From: a virus | DNA length: 21,614 bases | IMG/VR virus record: IMGVR_UViG_3300030090_002310 | Location: 1 to 21,614 of that record | Reading direction: 5' to 3' (one strand) | In this document: positions 1 to 6,121 of the stretch, one piece after another | Position numbering within the stretch: position 1 is the stretch's first letter | How the letters are laid out: each line of letters opens with the position of its first letter | Notes under the pieces: model-generated | The model's database searches: none | The model's input: the letters and a program-made list of their open reading frames with translations, nothing else | Told to the model about the DNA's origin: nothing | Program-made: the position numbers and the translations under genes

Positions 1-1
1 A

Positions 2-64
2 TATACAAACTTCGGTAAGATTCGATTTATGGTACACAAGACACGGCGGAAACTTCTGAGGTAA
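2..64 (+). CDS. Possible 3' end of an upstream + strand gene (partial)
   Basis: An open frame enters from the left edge and ends at TAA 62-64. It gives a basic 20-residue tail rich in Arg and Lys. A second frame, starting at base 3, is also open until TGA 57-59, so the frame cannot be fixed from this fragment. The next + strand gene starts only 5 bases after the TAA, and its ribosome binding site lies inside these last codons. That spacing suggests an upstream + strand gene in the same operon. No function can be read. Confidence 0.35.
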   Translation, partial: YTNFGKIRFMVHKTRRKLLR

Positions 65-68
65 TGAC

Positions 69-395
69 ATGGAACATCAAGCAACTAGAGAAGTAGATGA
101 GGAGGGTAACATCACGTGGGTCAACCCCCCTTCTGTCTCAGGGCCATTCTACGATGAGTCAATAACAGATGCAGATAGATTGGAACAAGCATGGTATGAT
201 TTTAGGATAGAGAGGGACTATCTGTTGAGAAAAATGGATGTCTACCAAGGGGTGTTGCTATACAACACTCTGACAGAAGCACAGCAGACTGAGTTGGCTA
301 CATACAGACAGGCGCTTCTCGACCTGCCCAATGATTATGATACCCCCGAAGAGGCGATGGCGAACATCCCAGAGAAACCAGACTGGATGACTTAG
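69..395 (+). CDS. Tail-assembly-chaperone-like protein
   Basis: This 108-residue protein has a C-terminal half of the kind seen in phage tail assembly chaperone / tail fibre assembly proteins (Phage_tail_APC type). It shows an R-D-Y-L-L segment near residue 50, then a Leu-Thr-x-x-Q stretch, the typical Y-R-Q-A-L-L-D-L-P core near residues 78-87, and a short acidic tail ending near K-P-D-W. In that family such proteins help assemble tails or receptor-binding fibres. The N-terminal 40 residues are not recognised. A GAGGT ribosome binding site ends 6 bases before the ATG. It is the only complete + strand gene and it converges on the long - strand gene block, so it probably belongs to the virion module. 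The family call comes from motif memory; a short acidic protein with a chance match remains possible. Confidence 0.65.
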   Translation: MEHQATREVDEEGNITWVNPPSVSGPFYDESITDADRLEQAWYDFRIERDYLLRKMDVYQGVLLYNTLTEAQQTELATYRQALLDLPNDYDTPEEAMANIPEKPDWMT

Positions 396-401
396 AGTAA
401 C

Positions 402-542
402 CTATGGTCTGAACCCTGACCATGGTCTCAGTTGGTAAGTGAGGAACGACAGAGTCAGTACGAGAAACACGCTTGCGATTGTAAAAGCGGGTGGAACATC
501 AAACGTCAAATCATCTAAGAATCGAAGGTCTATCTCTATCAT
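402..542 (-). CDS. Small single-span membrane protein, 46 residues
   Basis: A short - strand gene reads from ATG 542 to TAG 402. The N-terminal 17 residues are acidic and polar. Residues 18-38 are hydrophobic (Ala, Phe, Val, Leu, Thr rich) and long enough for one membrane helix. A short tail with Arg, Pro and Trp follows. A GGAGGTG ribosome binding site lies about 10 bases upstream. The gene ends 6 bases from the stop of the convergent + strand gene, so it is the last gene of the - strand block. A single-span protein of this size could be a holin-like or envelope-interacting protein, but nothing in the sequence shows a function. The frame is supported by the ribosome binding site and the clear hydrophobic block; codon evidence is limited by the short length. 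Confidence 0.55.
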   Translation of the reverse strand: MIEIDLRFLDDLTFDVPPAFTIASVFLVLTLSFLTYQLRPWSGFRP

Positions 543-612
543 ATCAAATCACACCTCCACCAGTTGAATCTCCTACTTGTTCTTATTTTGTTCAAAGGTA
601 TTTGTTGTGCCA

Positions 613-906
613 TCAGTACCCCATCTCGAATTTGCTAGGCTTTTTCAACTCACGAATCTGCTGAGTGGCGAATCGAATTTTCTGTGTGCTATGGAGATGC
701 CAAAAGGTGTCTTTCGGGACTTTGAACTCCTGCTCTACTATACGGCATAGTTCGTATCTCGATGATGTCTGTAGGTCTTCGTCTATCTTGAGACCGAGTA
801 CCTCAGAGACCTCCTCGTCCGTGTACTTGACTCTCTTGTCTAACCACACATACGCATAACCCATCACGGTCATGAGTTTGCGAGCCGCCCACCGGAATAG
901 TACCAT
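613..906 (-). CDS. Hypothetical protein, 97 residues
   Basis: This protein is not recognised. It is basic and mostly helical in appearance, with an aromatic N-terminal part (F-R-W, then Y-A-Y-V-W-L) and a Lys-rich C-terminus. The segment around residues 28-50 (D-E-E-V-S-E-V-L-G, then helix) could be a helix-turn-helix, but the match is weak. The first ATG, at 906, is used here; internal ATGs at 873 and 864 are alternatives. An inverted repeat (907-912 with 918-923) lies directly against this start codon and could form an mRNA hairpin. The gene is 37 bases downstream of a zinc-ribbon gene in the same block. Confidence 0.75.
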   Translation of the reverse strand: MVLFRWAARKLMTVMGYAYVWLDKRVKYTDEEVSEVLGLKIDEDLQTSSRYELCRIVEQEFKVPKDTFWHLHSTQKIRFATQQIRELKKPSKFEMGY

Positions 907-923
907 GGTGTAGAAAGTACACC
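907..923 (-). promoter_or_regulatory. Inverted repeat touching the start codon of the 613-906 gene
   Basis: On the - strand the sequence reads GGTGTA, CTTTC, TACACC and then directly ATG. The arms are 6-base perfect complements around a 5-base loop. In mRNA this would place a hairpin against the start codon, where a spaced ribosome binding site would be expected. It could control translation or be a protein-binding operator. Only the symmetry is seen; the role is inferred. Confidence 0.4.
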
Positions 924-943
924 ACTCTATTTGTACGTTGCGA

Positions 944-1117
944 TTACTTATCTCTTTTCTTGAACACAGAGTCTATCCAGATATGCTTGCATTCCTTGCA
1001 TTCCCATAGAGACACTCTCTTTCCATCATCGTGATACTTACCACTCATGCGCCTAGGAATGTGCTTGTGATTGCAGTTGCGACAGCGTACCTTGAGCCTG
1101 TCCATCAAGCGGCCCAT
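944..1117 (-). CDS. Small zinc-ribbon protein, 57 residues
   Basis: Two Cys pairs (C-R-N-C near residue 12 and C-K-E-C near residue 41) are separated by about 25 residues, with His, Lys and Arg between. This is the layout of a treble-clef or zinc-ribbon metal site. The protein is strongly basic, so nucleic-acid or protein binding is likely, but the partner is unknown. The ATG at 1117 is preferred: it lies 1 base after the TGA of the upstream gene (TGAAATG) and carries a GGTGA motif just before it. A GTG at 1144 would add nine residues but would overlap the upstream gene. It follows another small Cys-rich gene and the chaperonin in the same unit. Confidence 0.75.
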   Translation of the reverse strand: MGRLMDRLKVRCRNCNHKHIPRRMSGKYHDDGKRVSLWECKECKHIWIDSVFKKRDK

Positions 1118-1118
1118 T

Positions 1119-1328
1119 TCACCGCGTCCACTTCTCGTAGGCACGTGTTGCCATTTTCTGCTTACTTCGACTCTTCCAATCGTTCTTCTGGTTGCTTGTA
1201 CGCATTAAAGCGTCTTCCACAAGACCATCAATGCACTTCGGGCACACCATACCACTGCTGGTGCTCTGTAACGTGATGACTCCCTTGGAGTCGCTACCAC
1301 CCTCTCGTTCGCAGACTACGCACTTCAT
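1119..1328 (-). CDS. Small two-Cys-pair zinc-binding protein, 69 residues
   Basis: The protein opens with C-V-V-C at residues 3-6 and has C-P-K-C at residues 30-33, which is a simple zinc-ribbon. The C-terminal 30 residues are Lys and Arg rich and probably disordered or nucleic-acid binding. The start codon overlaps the stop of the chaperonin gene by one base (TAATG), so translation is probably coupled to it. An AGAGGGG site inside the end of the chaperonin gene sits 7 bases before the ATG. Whether it works with the chaperonin is unknown. No family is recognised. Confidence 0.8.
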   Translation of the reverse strand: MKCVVCEREGGSDSKGVITLQSTSSGMVCPKCIDGLVEDALMRTSNQKNDWKSRSKQKMATRAYEKWTR

Positions 1329-2851
1329 TACTCGCCCCTCTTAGCAATCATATCGTCAATCTTGAGTATGGCTGTGGTAACTTCCGTAGCGCTCAGCACG
1401 GCTTGTCTGACTAGGGACGTCGGTTCTAACACACCTAGGTTCCACATGGAGATGACACCCCCGTCCTCTATGTTGGGACCATATTCGGTCTCATGGCTCT
1501 GCAACTTGTGCCTGAGATTGAGTATGCAGTCCAGTGGGTCATGGCCGCCGTTCTCAGCAATTGTCGCTGGGATTATCTCCAGTGCATCTGCAAACGCCTC
1601 TATCGCCATCTGGGCGCGTCCCTCCACGCTCGCTGCTTGCGTACGTAGATGTGCAGCCATGGCCGCGTATGCGCTCCCCCCTCCTGCAACGACCCCATCA
1701 CCATTCATGACGAGGCTGACCACACCTAGTGCGTCATCGAAGCCACGCTCGATTTCATCTAGCGTCGTGGTCGTTGCGCCACGTAGGACGAGAGTGGATT
1801 GGTCCGAGTCTATCTCCCCTTGTACGAAGAGGTAATCCACATCGTAGTGCCTCTCGCTGTAGACCATGCCCTTCGCTGAGCACTCGACGTCCGCCGGGGT
1901 CTGAGATACTGATACGCCCAGTGTGGATGACAATGCGCGCATGGTGCTCTCTGGTAGCCTTCTGACCACGCTTATTTCGTGCTTTTCTAGGTAAGTGCAC
2001 ACATGGTCCGCTGCTCCGTCTCTGACGAACACCATACCTCCCTCAGGCAGATACTCGACTAGCATCTTAGCCTGTGATAGCAAGTCCTCCTCGCCCTGCG
2101 ATTTGAACTGGCTGTAACCCTGCATATCGAGTTGCACTGTCACGTTCTCATCAGTCTTCTGTGGTTCGAGACCAGTGTTAATCAGAACGATGTGTTGACT
2201 CTTTTCTAACTCCGTCTCTAGGACGGGCATTTTATTGACAATGGCTCCATTGAATAGGTAGGAGTCTCTCAACGACCCACCCGGCAGCGGTAGCACACGC
2301 ACCTTCTCTGCACTACCTGCCTTCTGCACTGCTTGTACGCATAGTTCCGCGACGTCATCCAAAGCGGCATCCACTGTCTTGCCTGTGATGGCAGTGCGAG
2401 CGATGTCCTTCAAGTCGAAAGCGTACTTACCTTCCTTAGCATGAAAGGTCTCTCCCTCTCCTACGGAGAGGTGACTGTCAAGATACGAGACTGCCATTGC
2501 CGCTGCTTGGTTGTAGCCATTGCACACGATGTTAGGATGCAGGCCCTTGTTGAGCAGGCCCTCGCTATTGCCCAGCATTTCCCCAGTCAGTACGACAGTT
2601 GATGTGGTGCCGTCATAGCACAGGCTCTCTTGCGTCTTTGCGCCTTCGATAATCATCTTCCCTCCGGGGTGGGAGACATCCAGTTCTCCCATGATTGTAG
2701 CCCCGTCGTTGGTTACAACTGCGTTACCAGCAGCGTCTACCATCATCTTGTCCCTTCCTAGCGGACCGAGTGTGGATTTCACCGTGCCCACTATCATCTT
2801 CGCCGCGTTTATGTTCTTCCTCAATGTCCCTTCGTTCTCCGTTTCAGTCAT
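1328..2851 (-). CDS. Group II chaperonin (thermosome / CCT-like)
   Basis: This 507-residue protein is a clear group II chaperonin, the archaeal and eukaryotic ring ATPase that folds proteins in the cytoplasm. Seen are the N-terminal equatorial motif S-T-L-G-P-x-G-x-D-K-M near residues 26-37, N-D-G-A-T at 48-52, D-G-T-T at 80-83, the M-P / L-E-x-x-K-T apical-intermediate region near 208-233, G-G-G-S-A at 391-395 and the C-terminal I-L-K-I-D-D-M-I near the end. It is shorter than host thermosomes (about 540-550), mainly because the N-terminus is trimmed and there is no Gly-Met-rich tail. Usual G-D-G-T-T reads Y-D-G-T-T, and the Glu normally after G-G-G-A is missing. A GGAGGA ribosome binding site precedes the ATG. 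The gene lies between replication genes and zinc-ribbon genes. Virus-encoded thermosomes are known from magroviruses; the likely role is folding virion or replication proteins. Confidence 0.95.
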   Translation of the reverse strand: MTETENEGTLRKNINAAKMIVGTVKSTLGPLGRDKMMVDAAGNAVVTNDGATIMGELDVSHPGGKMIIEGAKTQESLCYDGTTSTVVLTGEMLGNSEGLLNKGLHPNIVCNGYNQAAAMAVSYLDSHLSVGEGETFHAKEGKYAFDLKDIARTAITGKTVDAALDDVAELCVQAVQKAGSAEKVRVLPLPGGSLRDSYLFNGAIVNKMPVLETELEKSQHIVLINTGLEPQKTDENVTVQLDMQGYSQFKSQGEEDLLSQAKMLVEYLPEGGMVFVRDGAADHVCTYLEKHEISVVRRLPESTMRALSSTLGVSVSQTPADVECSAKGMVYSERHYDVDYLFVQGEIDSDQSTLVLRGATTTTLDEIERGFDDALGVVSLVMNGDGVVAGGGSAYAAMAAHLRTQAASVEGRAQMAIEAFADALEIIPATIAENGGHDPLDCILNLRHKLQSHETEYGPNIEDGGVISMWNLGVLEPTSLVRQAVLSATEVTTAILKIDDMIAKRGE

Positions 2852-2852
2852 C

Positions 2853-3092
2853 TTACTCTTCCTCCTTCTTTATCTGTTCGATGGAATTTTCTAGCGATGT
2901 CGCGACCTTGTCTAGGTAAGGCCAATCCACTTCACTGGCTAGTCCAGCAGCGACTTTCTGTATGTCTACCAGTGAACTACCCTTGATTATCATCTTGAAG
3001 AGTATGTCCAATGCCCTCTTCAACTTGTAGTTCTCTTCTTCCGTCATATCCCTGTATATGGGCAATTCTCCTCTTGGGTTGTATTCTACCAT
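2853..3092 (-). CDS. Hypothetical helical protein, 79 residues
   Basis: This is an unrecognised, mostly helical protein with heptad-like Leu, Ile and Val spacing from residue 20 onward and a charged Lys-Glu tail. It starts at ATG 3092, overlapping the end of the exonuclease gene by 7 bases, with GGAGGT about 9 bases upstream. It ends 1 base before the chaperonin start. The tight packing suggests co-expression with both neighbours. A later ATG at 3047 would give a 64-residue form. No function can be assigned. Confidence 0.8.
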   Translation of the reverse strand: MVEYNPRGELPIYRDMTEEENYKLKRALDILFKMIIKGSSLVDIQKVAAGLASEVDWPYLDKVATSLENSIEQIKKEEE

Positions 3093-3694
3093 TCTACTTC
3101 TACCTCCACTATGTCACCAGTCTCAAATGACCTCGACTTCAAAATACCATGTTCCTTTCCGTGCTGATACACATCATACGTCAGTTTTGCATCCTTGACG
3201 CAGTAGTCACACACCTCGTCGTACTTACCTGCGCTCCAGTTGAGAGGGGCATCAACGCTCTTCATTGTCTTGCTCTCACCTAGGGTGTGTGTCACTAGAG
3301 ATTGTAGTGATGACTCCAGTTTCCCGTAGGAGAGAGACGCTTTCTGAAACAGTAGTTTGGTATCTATGACGTTGTCAGATTTCTGCATCACATCACCTAT
3401 GGCCCAGCAGTCGAGAGACTCCTTCAACACTGGGAAGTCGAATGCTATGATGTTGTGTCCGAGTATCTTACCACCCTTCTCAACGTGGTTCGTGATATGG
3501 TCACCCAACACCCGTGGGTGTAGGTCATGGGTCTCAACACCATCCAGCAACACGTCCTCCTTGGTGAATATGTGCGCGTCGCTGCCATCCCATGTTGCTA
3601 CCACTGAGGGATTGAAGAGGGCCTTGTTGTCCCAACCACCAATCTCCCATGAGTAGTTGCTCGTCTCAATGTCTAGTGCCATTATGTCAGTCAT
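3086..3694 (-). CDS. DEDDy-type 3'-5' exonuclease (RNase H-like fold)
   Basis: This 202-residue protein has the three exonuclease motifs in order: Exo I at D8-I-E10, Exo II with N81 and D86 in G-H-N-I-I-A-F-D-F, and Exo III with Y164 and D168 in Y-C-V-K-D. Together these supply the D-E-D-D metal-binding residues and the Tyr of the DEDDy class, which removes nucleotides from 3' ends. It resembles the proofreading domain of family B polymerases standing alone. The polymerase in this window keeps its own exonuclease domain, so this enzyme probably acts in repair, recombination or nucleotide recycling. The start overlaps the end of the upstream ATPase gene by 8 bases, with GGAGGAGAT as ribosome binding site. 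Confidence 0.85.
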   Translation of the reverse strand: MTDIMALDIETSNYSWEIGGWDNKALFNPSVVATWDGSDAHIFTKEDVLLDGVETHDLHPRVLGDHITNHVEKGGKILGHNIIAFDFPVLKESLDCWAIGDVMQKSDNVIDTKLLFQKASLSYGKLESSLQSLVTHTLGESKTMKSVDAPLNWSAGKYDEVCDYCVKDAKLTYDVYQHGKEHGILKSRSFETGDIVEVEVEW

Positions 3695-5090
3695 TCTTTA
3701 TCTCCTCCTTGAGTCTCAGATATACGACTTTCCCATCTTTGGCCGTATCGAACATGCTTGTTGCCCACTTAGAGAAGTGATTGAAGGCAGTCCCACGTGT
3801 GACACCATTCTGAGTCATGTATGTGGACATGACTGTGCCCTTCTTTCGCCATCCTTCTCCCCTGTTACCTAGTTCGACTGCTTCGACCGCTTGGAAGGCT
3901 ACTATCCACTTGTTCCTCTGTGTCGCTCGCTCGGCAACCTTTGGCCCAATCTCGACCTCACCCTCGAGCCACTGAATTAGGTTCTTGAACAGGTCATACA
4001 GAATCTCCTTGGACATGTCAACGTGCTCCCCAGTGACTTCCCAAGTCTCATCTAGCATAGCCATGTGTGTAGCGAATATCACAGTGTAGTTCTCCATAGC
4101 AGGTATGAATGAGGCCACCACCTCACTGATGCCCGGACCCAACCCTGTCAGTAACTCATAGTAATCCTCTATCGCATCGTACATCGCGGGGTAGAATGTC
4201 TGCTCATCCGCATGGAACAATTCTGTCATGGAATCCTGTAGTAGTTCTTCCTGCTCCGCTCTGGTCATTGAGTCCCACTCCACGAAAGGAGTCTCTGTCA
4301 CATCTAGGACCTTGTCCCTGAGTTTCTTCTCCAAGCCCATGAAGTACTCAGTGATGTCCTCGTAACTCACCTGCAACTTCGGCTGCTTCTTGTAAGCCAT
4401 CCCTGCTCTCAATTGACTGACGTTCATCCTCCTGTCCATGGTCCAGTTAGACCAGTAGAGAAGCACCCTCTGGAAGATACCCTTGGTCAACACATACTCC
4501 TTGACGCCCGCAGGTGGGTAGGTAGTAATCCACAGTGACACCAGCGATTCAGTCTCTATCCGACCCGTTTTGGTATGCTTTACGAGTACGTTGTTATTGC
4601 TACCTACGGGATTGCAGGCAGATTGCAGATACAGCACTGTCTCTTGACTGTGCTTGTTGGGATTGAGTATGATGGACCCCTCGTCGAAGTTCAGAGCCTT
4701 CCTACCATTCAAGAATCCTTCTTTCTCTATGCTCTCCTTGTTGCCTTCGCTATCGACGGTCTCCTCGAACCCACCAATCAACCCAGCGTCGGTACCTGTG
4801 GTGTACAGGTCTGTGGGCACGTGTATGTCTCTGAGAACGTCACCAACGAATTCCCAAGCGATAGACTTCCCAGTCCTGCTCGATTGAATCCAGAAGGTAT
4901 GCACTCTAGGGTCTAGGTGGCTTTCACCCCAAGGTATACGGATGTAAGGCACTGCTAACTGACCCTGTATGAAGAAGAAAGATAGCATGCCCGGTACGTC
5001 ATTGTCAATCGAGGTCTGTCCGAATCTCTCGATATACCCCTTGAAGACGGGGAACTTCTCTATCGCAGTGTAAGAATTTACAGGTCGCAT
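3687..5090 (-). CDS. P-loop ATPase, candidate replicative helicase
   Basis: The 467-residue protein has a P-loop at residues 70-76 (S-S-R-T-G-K-S), although the first Gly of the usual G-x4-G-K-S is replaced by Gln. A Walker B-like L-N-F-D136-E137 follows at the expected distance. A strand plus W-I-T-T-Y near residue 188 could be a sensor region. The C-terminal 60 residues look like a winged helix (T-R-G-T-A-F-N-H-F near residue 428), suggesting DNA binding. The layout is like primase-helicase ATPases of the DUF3987 or DnaB-like kind, and no other helicase is seen in this window. Its own promoter-like region lies directly upstream, with a TATA box about 28 bases from the ATG. Helicase activity is an inference; a packaging or regulatory ATPase is not excluded. 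Confidence 0.65.
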   Translation of the reverse strand: MRPVNSYTAIEKFPVFKGYIERFGQTSIDNDVPGMLSFFFIQGQLAVPYIRIPWGESHLDPRVHTFWIQSSRTGKSIAWEFVGDVLRDIHVPTDLYTTGTDAGLIGGFEETVDSEGNKESIEKEGFLNGRKALNFDEGSIILNPNKHSQETVLYLQSACNPVGSNNNVLVKHTKTGRIETESLVSLWITTYPPAGVKEYVLTKGIFQRVLLYWSNWTMDRRMNVSQLRAGMAYKKQPKLQVSYEDITEYFMGLEKKLRDKVLDVTETPFVEWDSMTRAEQEELLQDSMTELFHADEQTFYPAMYDAIEDYYELLTGLGPGISEVVASFIPAMENYTVIFATHMAMLDETWEVTGEHVDMSKEILYDLFKNLIQWLEGEVEIGPKVAERATQRNKWIVAFQAVEAVELGNRGEGWRKKGTVMSTYMTQNGVTRGTAFNHFSKWATSMFDTAKDGKVVYLRLKEEIKND

Positions 5091-5094
5091 AATT

Positions 5095-5112
5095 TGACCC
5101 CTGCTAGGGTCA
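5095..5112 (-). promoter_or_regulatory. Inverted-repeat operator candidate between TATA box and start of the ATPase gene
   Basis: On the - strand TGACCC, six bases, then GGGTCA form a perfect 6-base inverted repeat. It lies between a TATA-like box (5114-5124) and the ATG at 5090. Its position, just downstream of the TATA box and over the expected transcription start, is typical of archaeal repressor operators. The AGGGG part could also act as a weak ribosome binding site. The symmetry is seen; binding by a regulator is inferred. Confidence 0.45.
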
Positions 5113-5113
5113 G

Positions 5114-5178
5114 CATATATACTTTGTTTAGACTGTACATTAGACAGTTAGGATTCTTTGATGTCGGTTTATATATTC
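5114..5178 (-). promoter_or_regulatory. TATA-box promoter region for the helicase-exonuclease-chaperonin unit
   Basis: The 109-base gap between the XPF-like gene and the ATPase gene is AT-rich and has no start codon followed by a reasonable frame. Two TATA-like boxes read on the - strand: AATATATAAA at about 5168-5177 and GTATATATGC at about 5115-5124. The second is centred about 28 bases before the ATG, so its transcript would be almost leaderless. The first would give a leader of about 55 bases containing the inverted repeat. Archaeal TATA boxes normally sit about 26 bases before the transcript start. Confidence 0.55.
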
Positions 5179-5199
5179 GGACCCTATTATGTTATGAGC

Positions 5200-5907
5200 C
5201 TACTTACGTTTTAGGCGCCTTTCTATGTGTATTGCTTCTTCACTGGTCAAGACTTTAATTACCCTGTCAGCGAGCGTACTACCCATGCCCTTCACTTGCA
5301 TCAGAGACTCCTTGTAGAGCATCTCCTCTATCGAGCCACAAGTGTCGAGCATCTTCGTAGCCATCTGGTTCCCTATGCCGGGTATGGTCAACAGAACATC
5401 CTTGCGAACGTCATTAGTGCTCACTCTCCTTATCGCCTTGGCGCCGTGCAGAGATGCTGGCTTGTGCAGTTTGTCATGTAGTTTGACGACGAACATCGCG
5501 GCCTCGCTTACTTCTTTCGTGTAGAACACCTGAGCATCGAAGTCCGTCATGATACGGGTGATTAGACCAATCAACACGCTTTGAACGTACGAGTGTGAGA
5601 CTTTCTTCTTGGGGTCTCTCACATTCCTGTTAGCCATGGTGACGTACTCTGGTATCTTACCATGTATCAATAGGAAGAAACGCTCGTAGTTGGCATCCAT
5701 GTTGTCCATCTGCTTTGCTAGGTGTCCCGACTTCATGGATTGGAAGAGGTCCGAGAGAGACTTGGCCTCTATGCAAGCACCACCGAGGAGATAGTCACCG
5801 ACAACTAGAGTCTTCCTCTCAACACTCATCCCTTCCTTCGCTGCCCTTCTCATTATGGATTCACAGAGTCTCCCTCTCTCATTAGTGTCAATCAATAAGT
5901 CAGCCAT
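5200..5907 (-). CDS. XPF/ERCC4-family structure-specific nuclease with C-terminal helix-hairpin-helix
   Basis: The N-terminal domain has the ERCC4 nuclease layout: I-D-T-N-E-R at residues 6-11, G-D-Y at 37-39 and I-E-A-K at 46-49 followed by D53. These match the G-D-Y and E-R-K-x3-D metal-binding motifs, except that Arg is replaced by Ala. Residues 170-225 hold two helix-hairpin-helix units (I-P-G-I-G and V-K-G-M-G), the DNA-binding dimer domain of archaeal XPF and Hef. At 235 residues it is the short, helicase-free form. Such enzymes cut flaps, forks and 3' branches near DNA junctions, which fits repair or resolution of replication intermediates. The start overlaps the upstream zinc-finger gene by 8 bases. 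It is the last gene of the replication block before the next promoter region. Confidence 0.9.
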   Translation of the reverse strand: MADLLIDTNERGRLCESIMRRAAKEGMSVERKTLVVGDYLLGGACIEAKSLSDLFQSMKSGHLAKQMDNMDANYERFFLLIHGKIPEYVTMANRNVRDPKKKVSHSYVQSVLIGLITRIMTDFDAQVFYTKEVSEAAMFVVKLHDKLHKPASLHGAKAIRRVSTNDVRKDVLLTIPGIGNQMATKMLDTCGSIEEMLYKESLMQVKGMGSTLADRVIKVLTSEEAIHIERRLKRK

Positions 5908-6121
5908 TCTCTCTCATCCTCCTATGCATTCCACAGTATTCAGACCCATCTGCCTTTCTCAATTTGCACCGTTTCTTGCTGGTGGCTATGGCAATACACT
6001 GGTCTTCTTCTTTGGGGTTACCCCAACAAACCTGACACAGCCCACGGCTCTTGTAACCGTTCTTCTTCCTGTTATGATTTCTAGCACGCAGTTTTGTACC
6101 ACACTGCTTGCATCGCATCAT
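5900..6121 (-). CDS. Small zinc-finger protein with a C-x-x-H module, 73 residues
   Basis: Two Cys pairs near the N-terminus (C4-x-x-C7 and C29-x-x-C32) form a zinc-ribbon. The C-terminal half has a separate Cys pattern, Q-C-I-A then K-R-C-K then Y-C-G-M-H, which resembles the short cysteine module (DUF5763-like) that ends in C-x-x-H. The protein is highly basic in the N-terminal half. The start is coupled to the primase stop by ATGA. No function is known; nucleic-acid binding is likely given the charge and its place between the primase and XPF-like genes. Confidence 0.8.
   Translation of the reverse strand: MMRCKQCGTKLRARNHNRKKNGYKSRGLCQVCWGNPKEEDQCIAIATSKKRCKLRKADGSEYCGMHRRMRENG

Noticed and set aside
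404-423. Hairpin ATGGTC / GACCAT just after the tail gene stop, as a terminator
   Set aside because: The stem is only 6 bases, no T-run follows on either strand, and the bases also encode the last residues of the 46-residue - strand gene.
396-612. A tRNA or other RNA gene in the convergent gap
   Set aside because: No T-loop GTTCGA-type sequence, acceptor stem or cloverleaf could be found; a protein frame explains most of it.
1362-1835. Long + strand frame opposite the chaperonin gene
   Set aside because: It lies entirely within the chaperonin on the other strand, has low-complexity Ser/Ala-rich content and no ribosome binding site; the same holds for other + strand frames over - strand genes.
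5168-5177. TTTATATA on the + strand as a + strand promoter
   Set aside because: No + strand gene follows; the same bases serve as a TATA box for the - strand unit.
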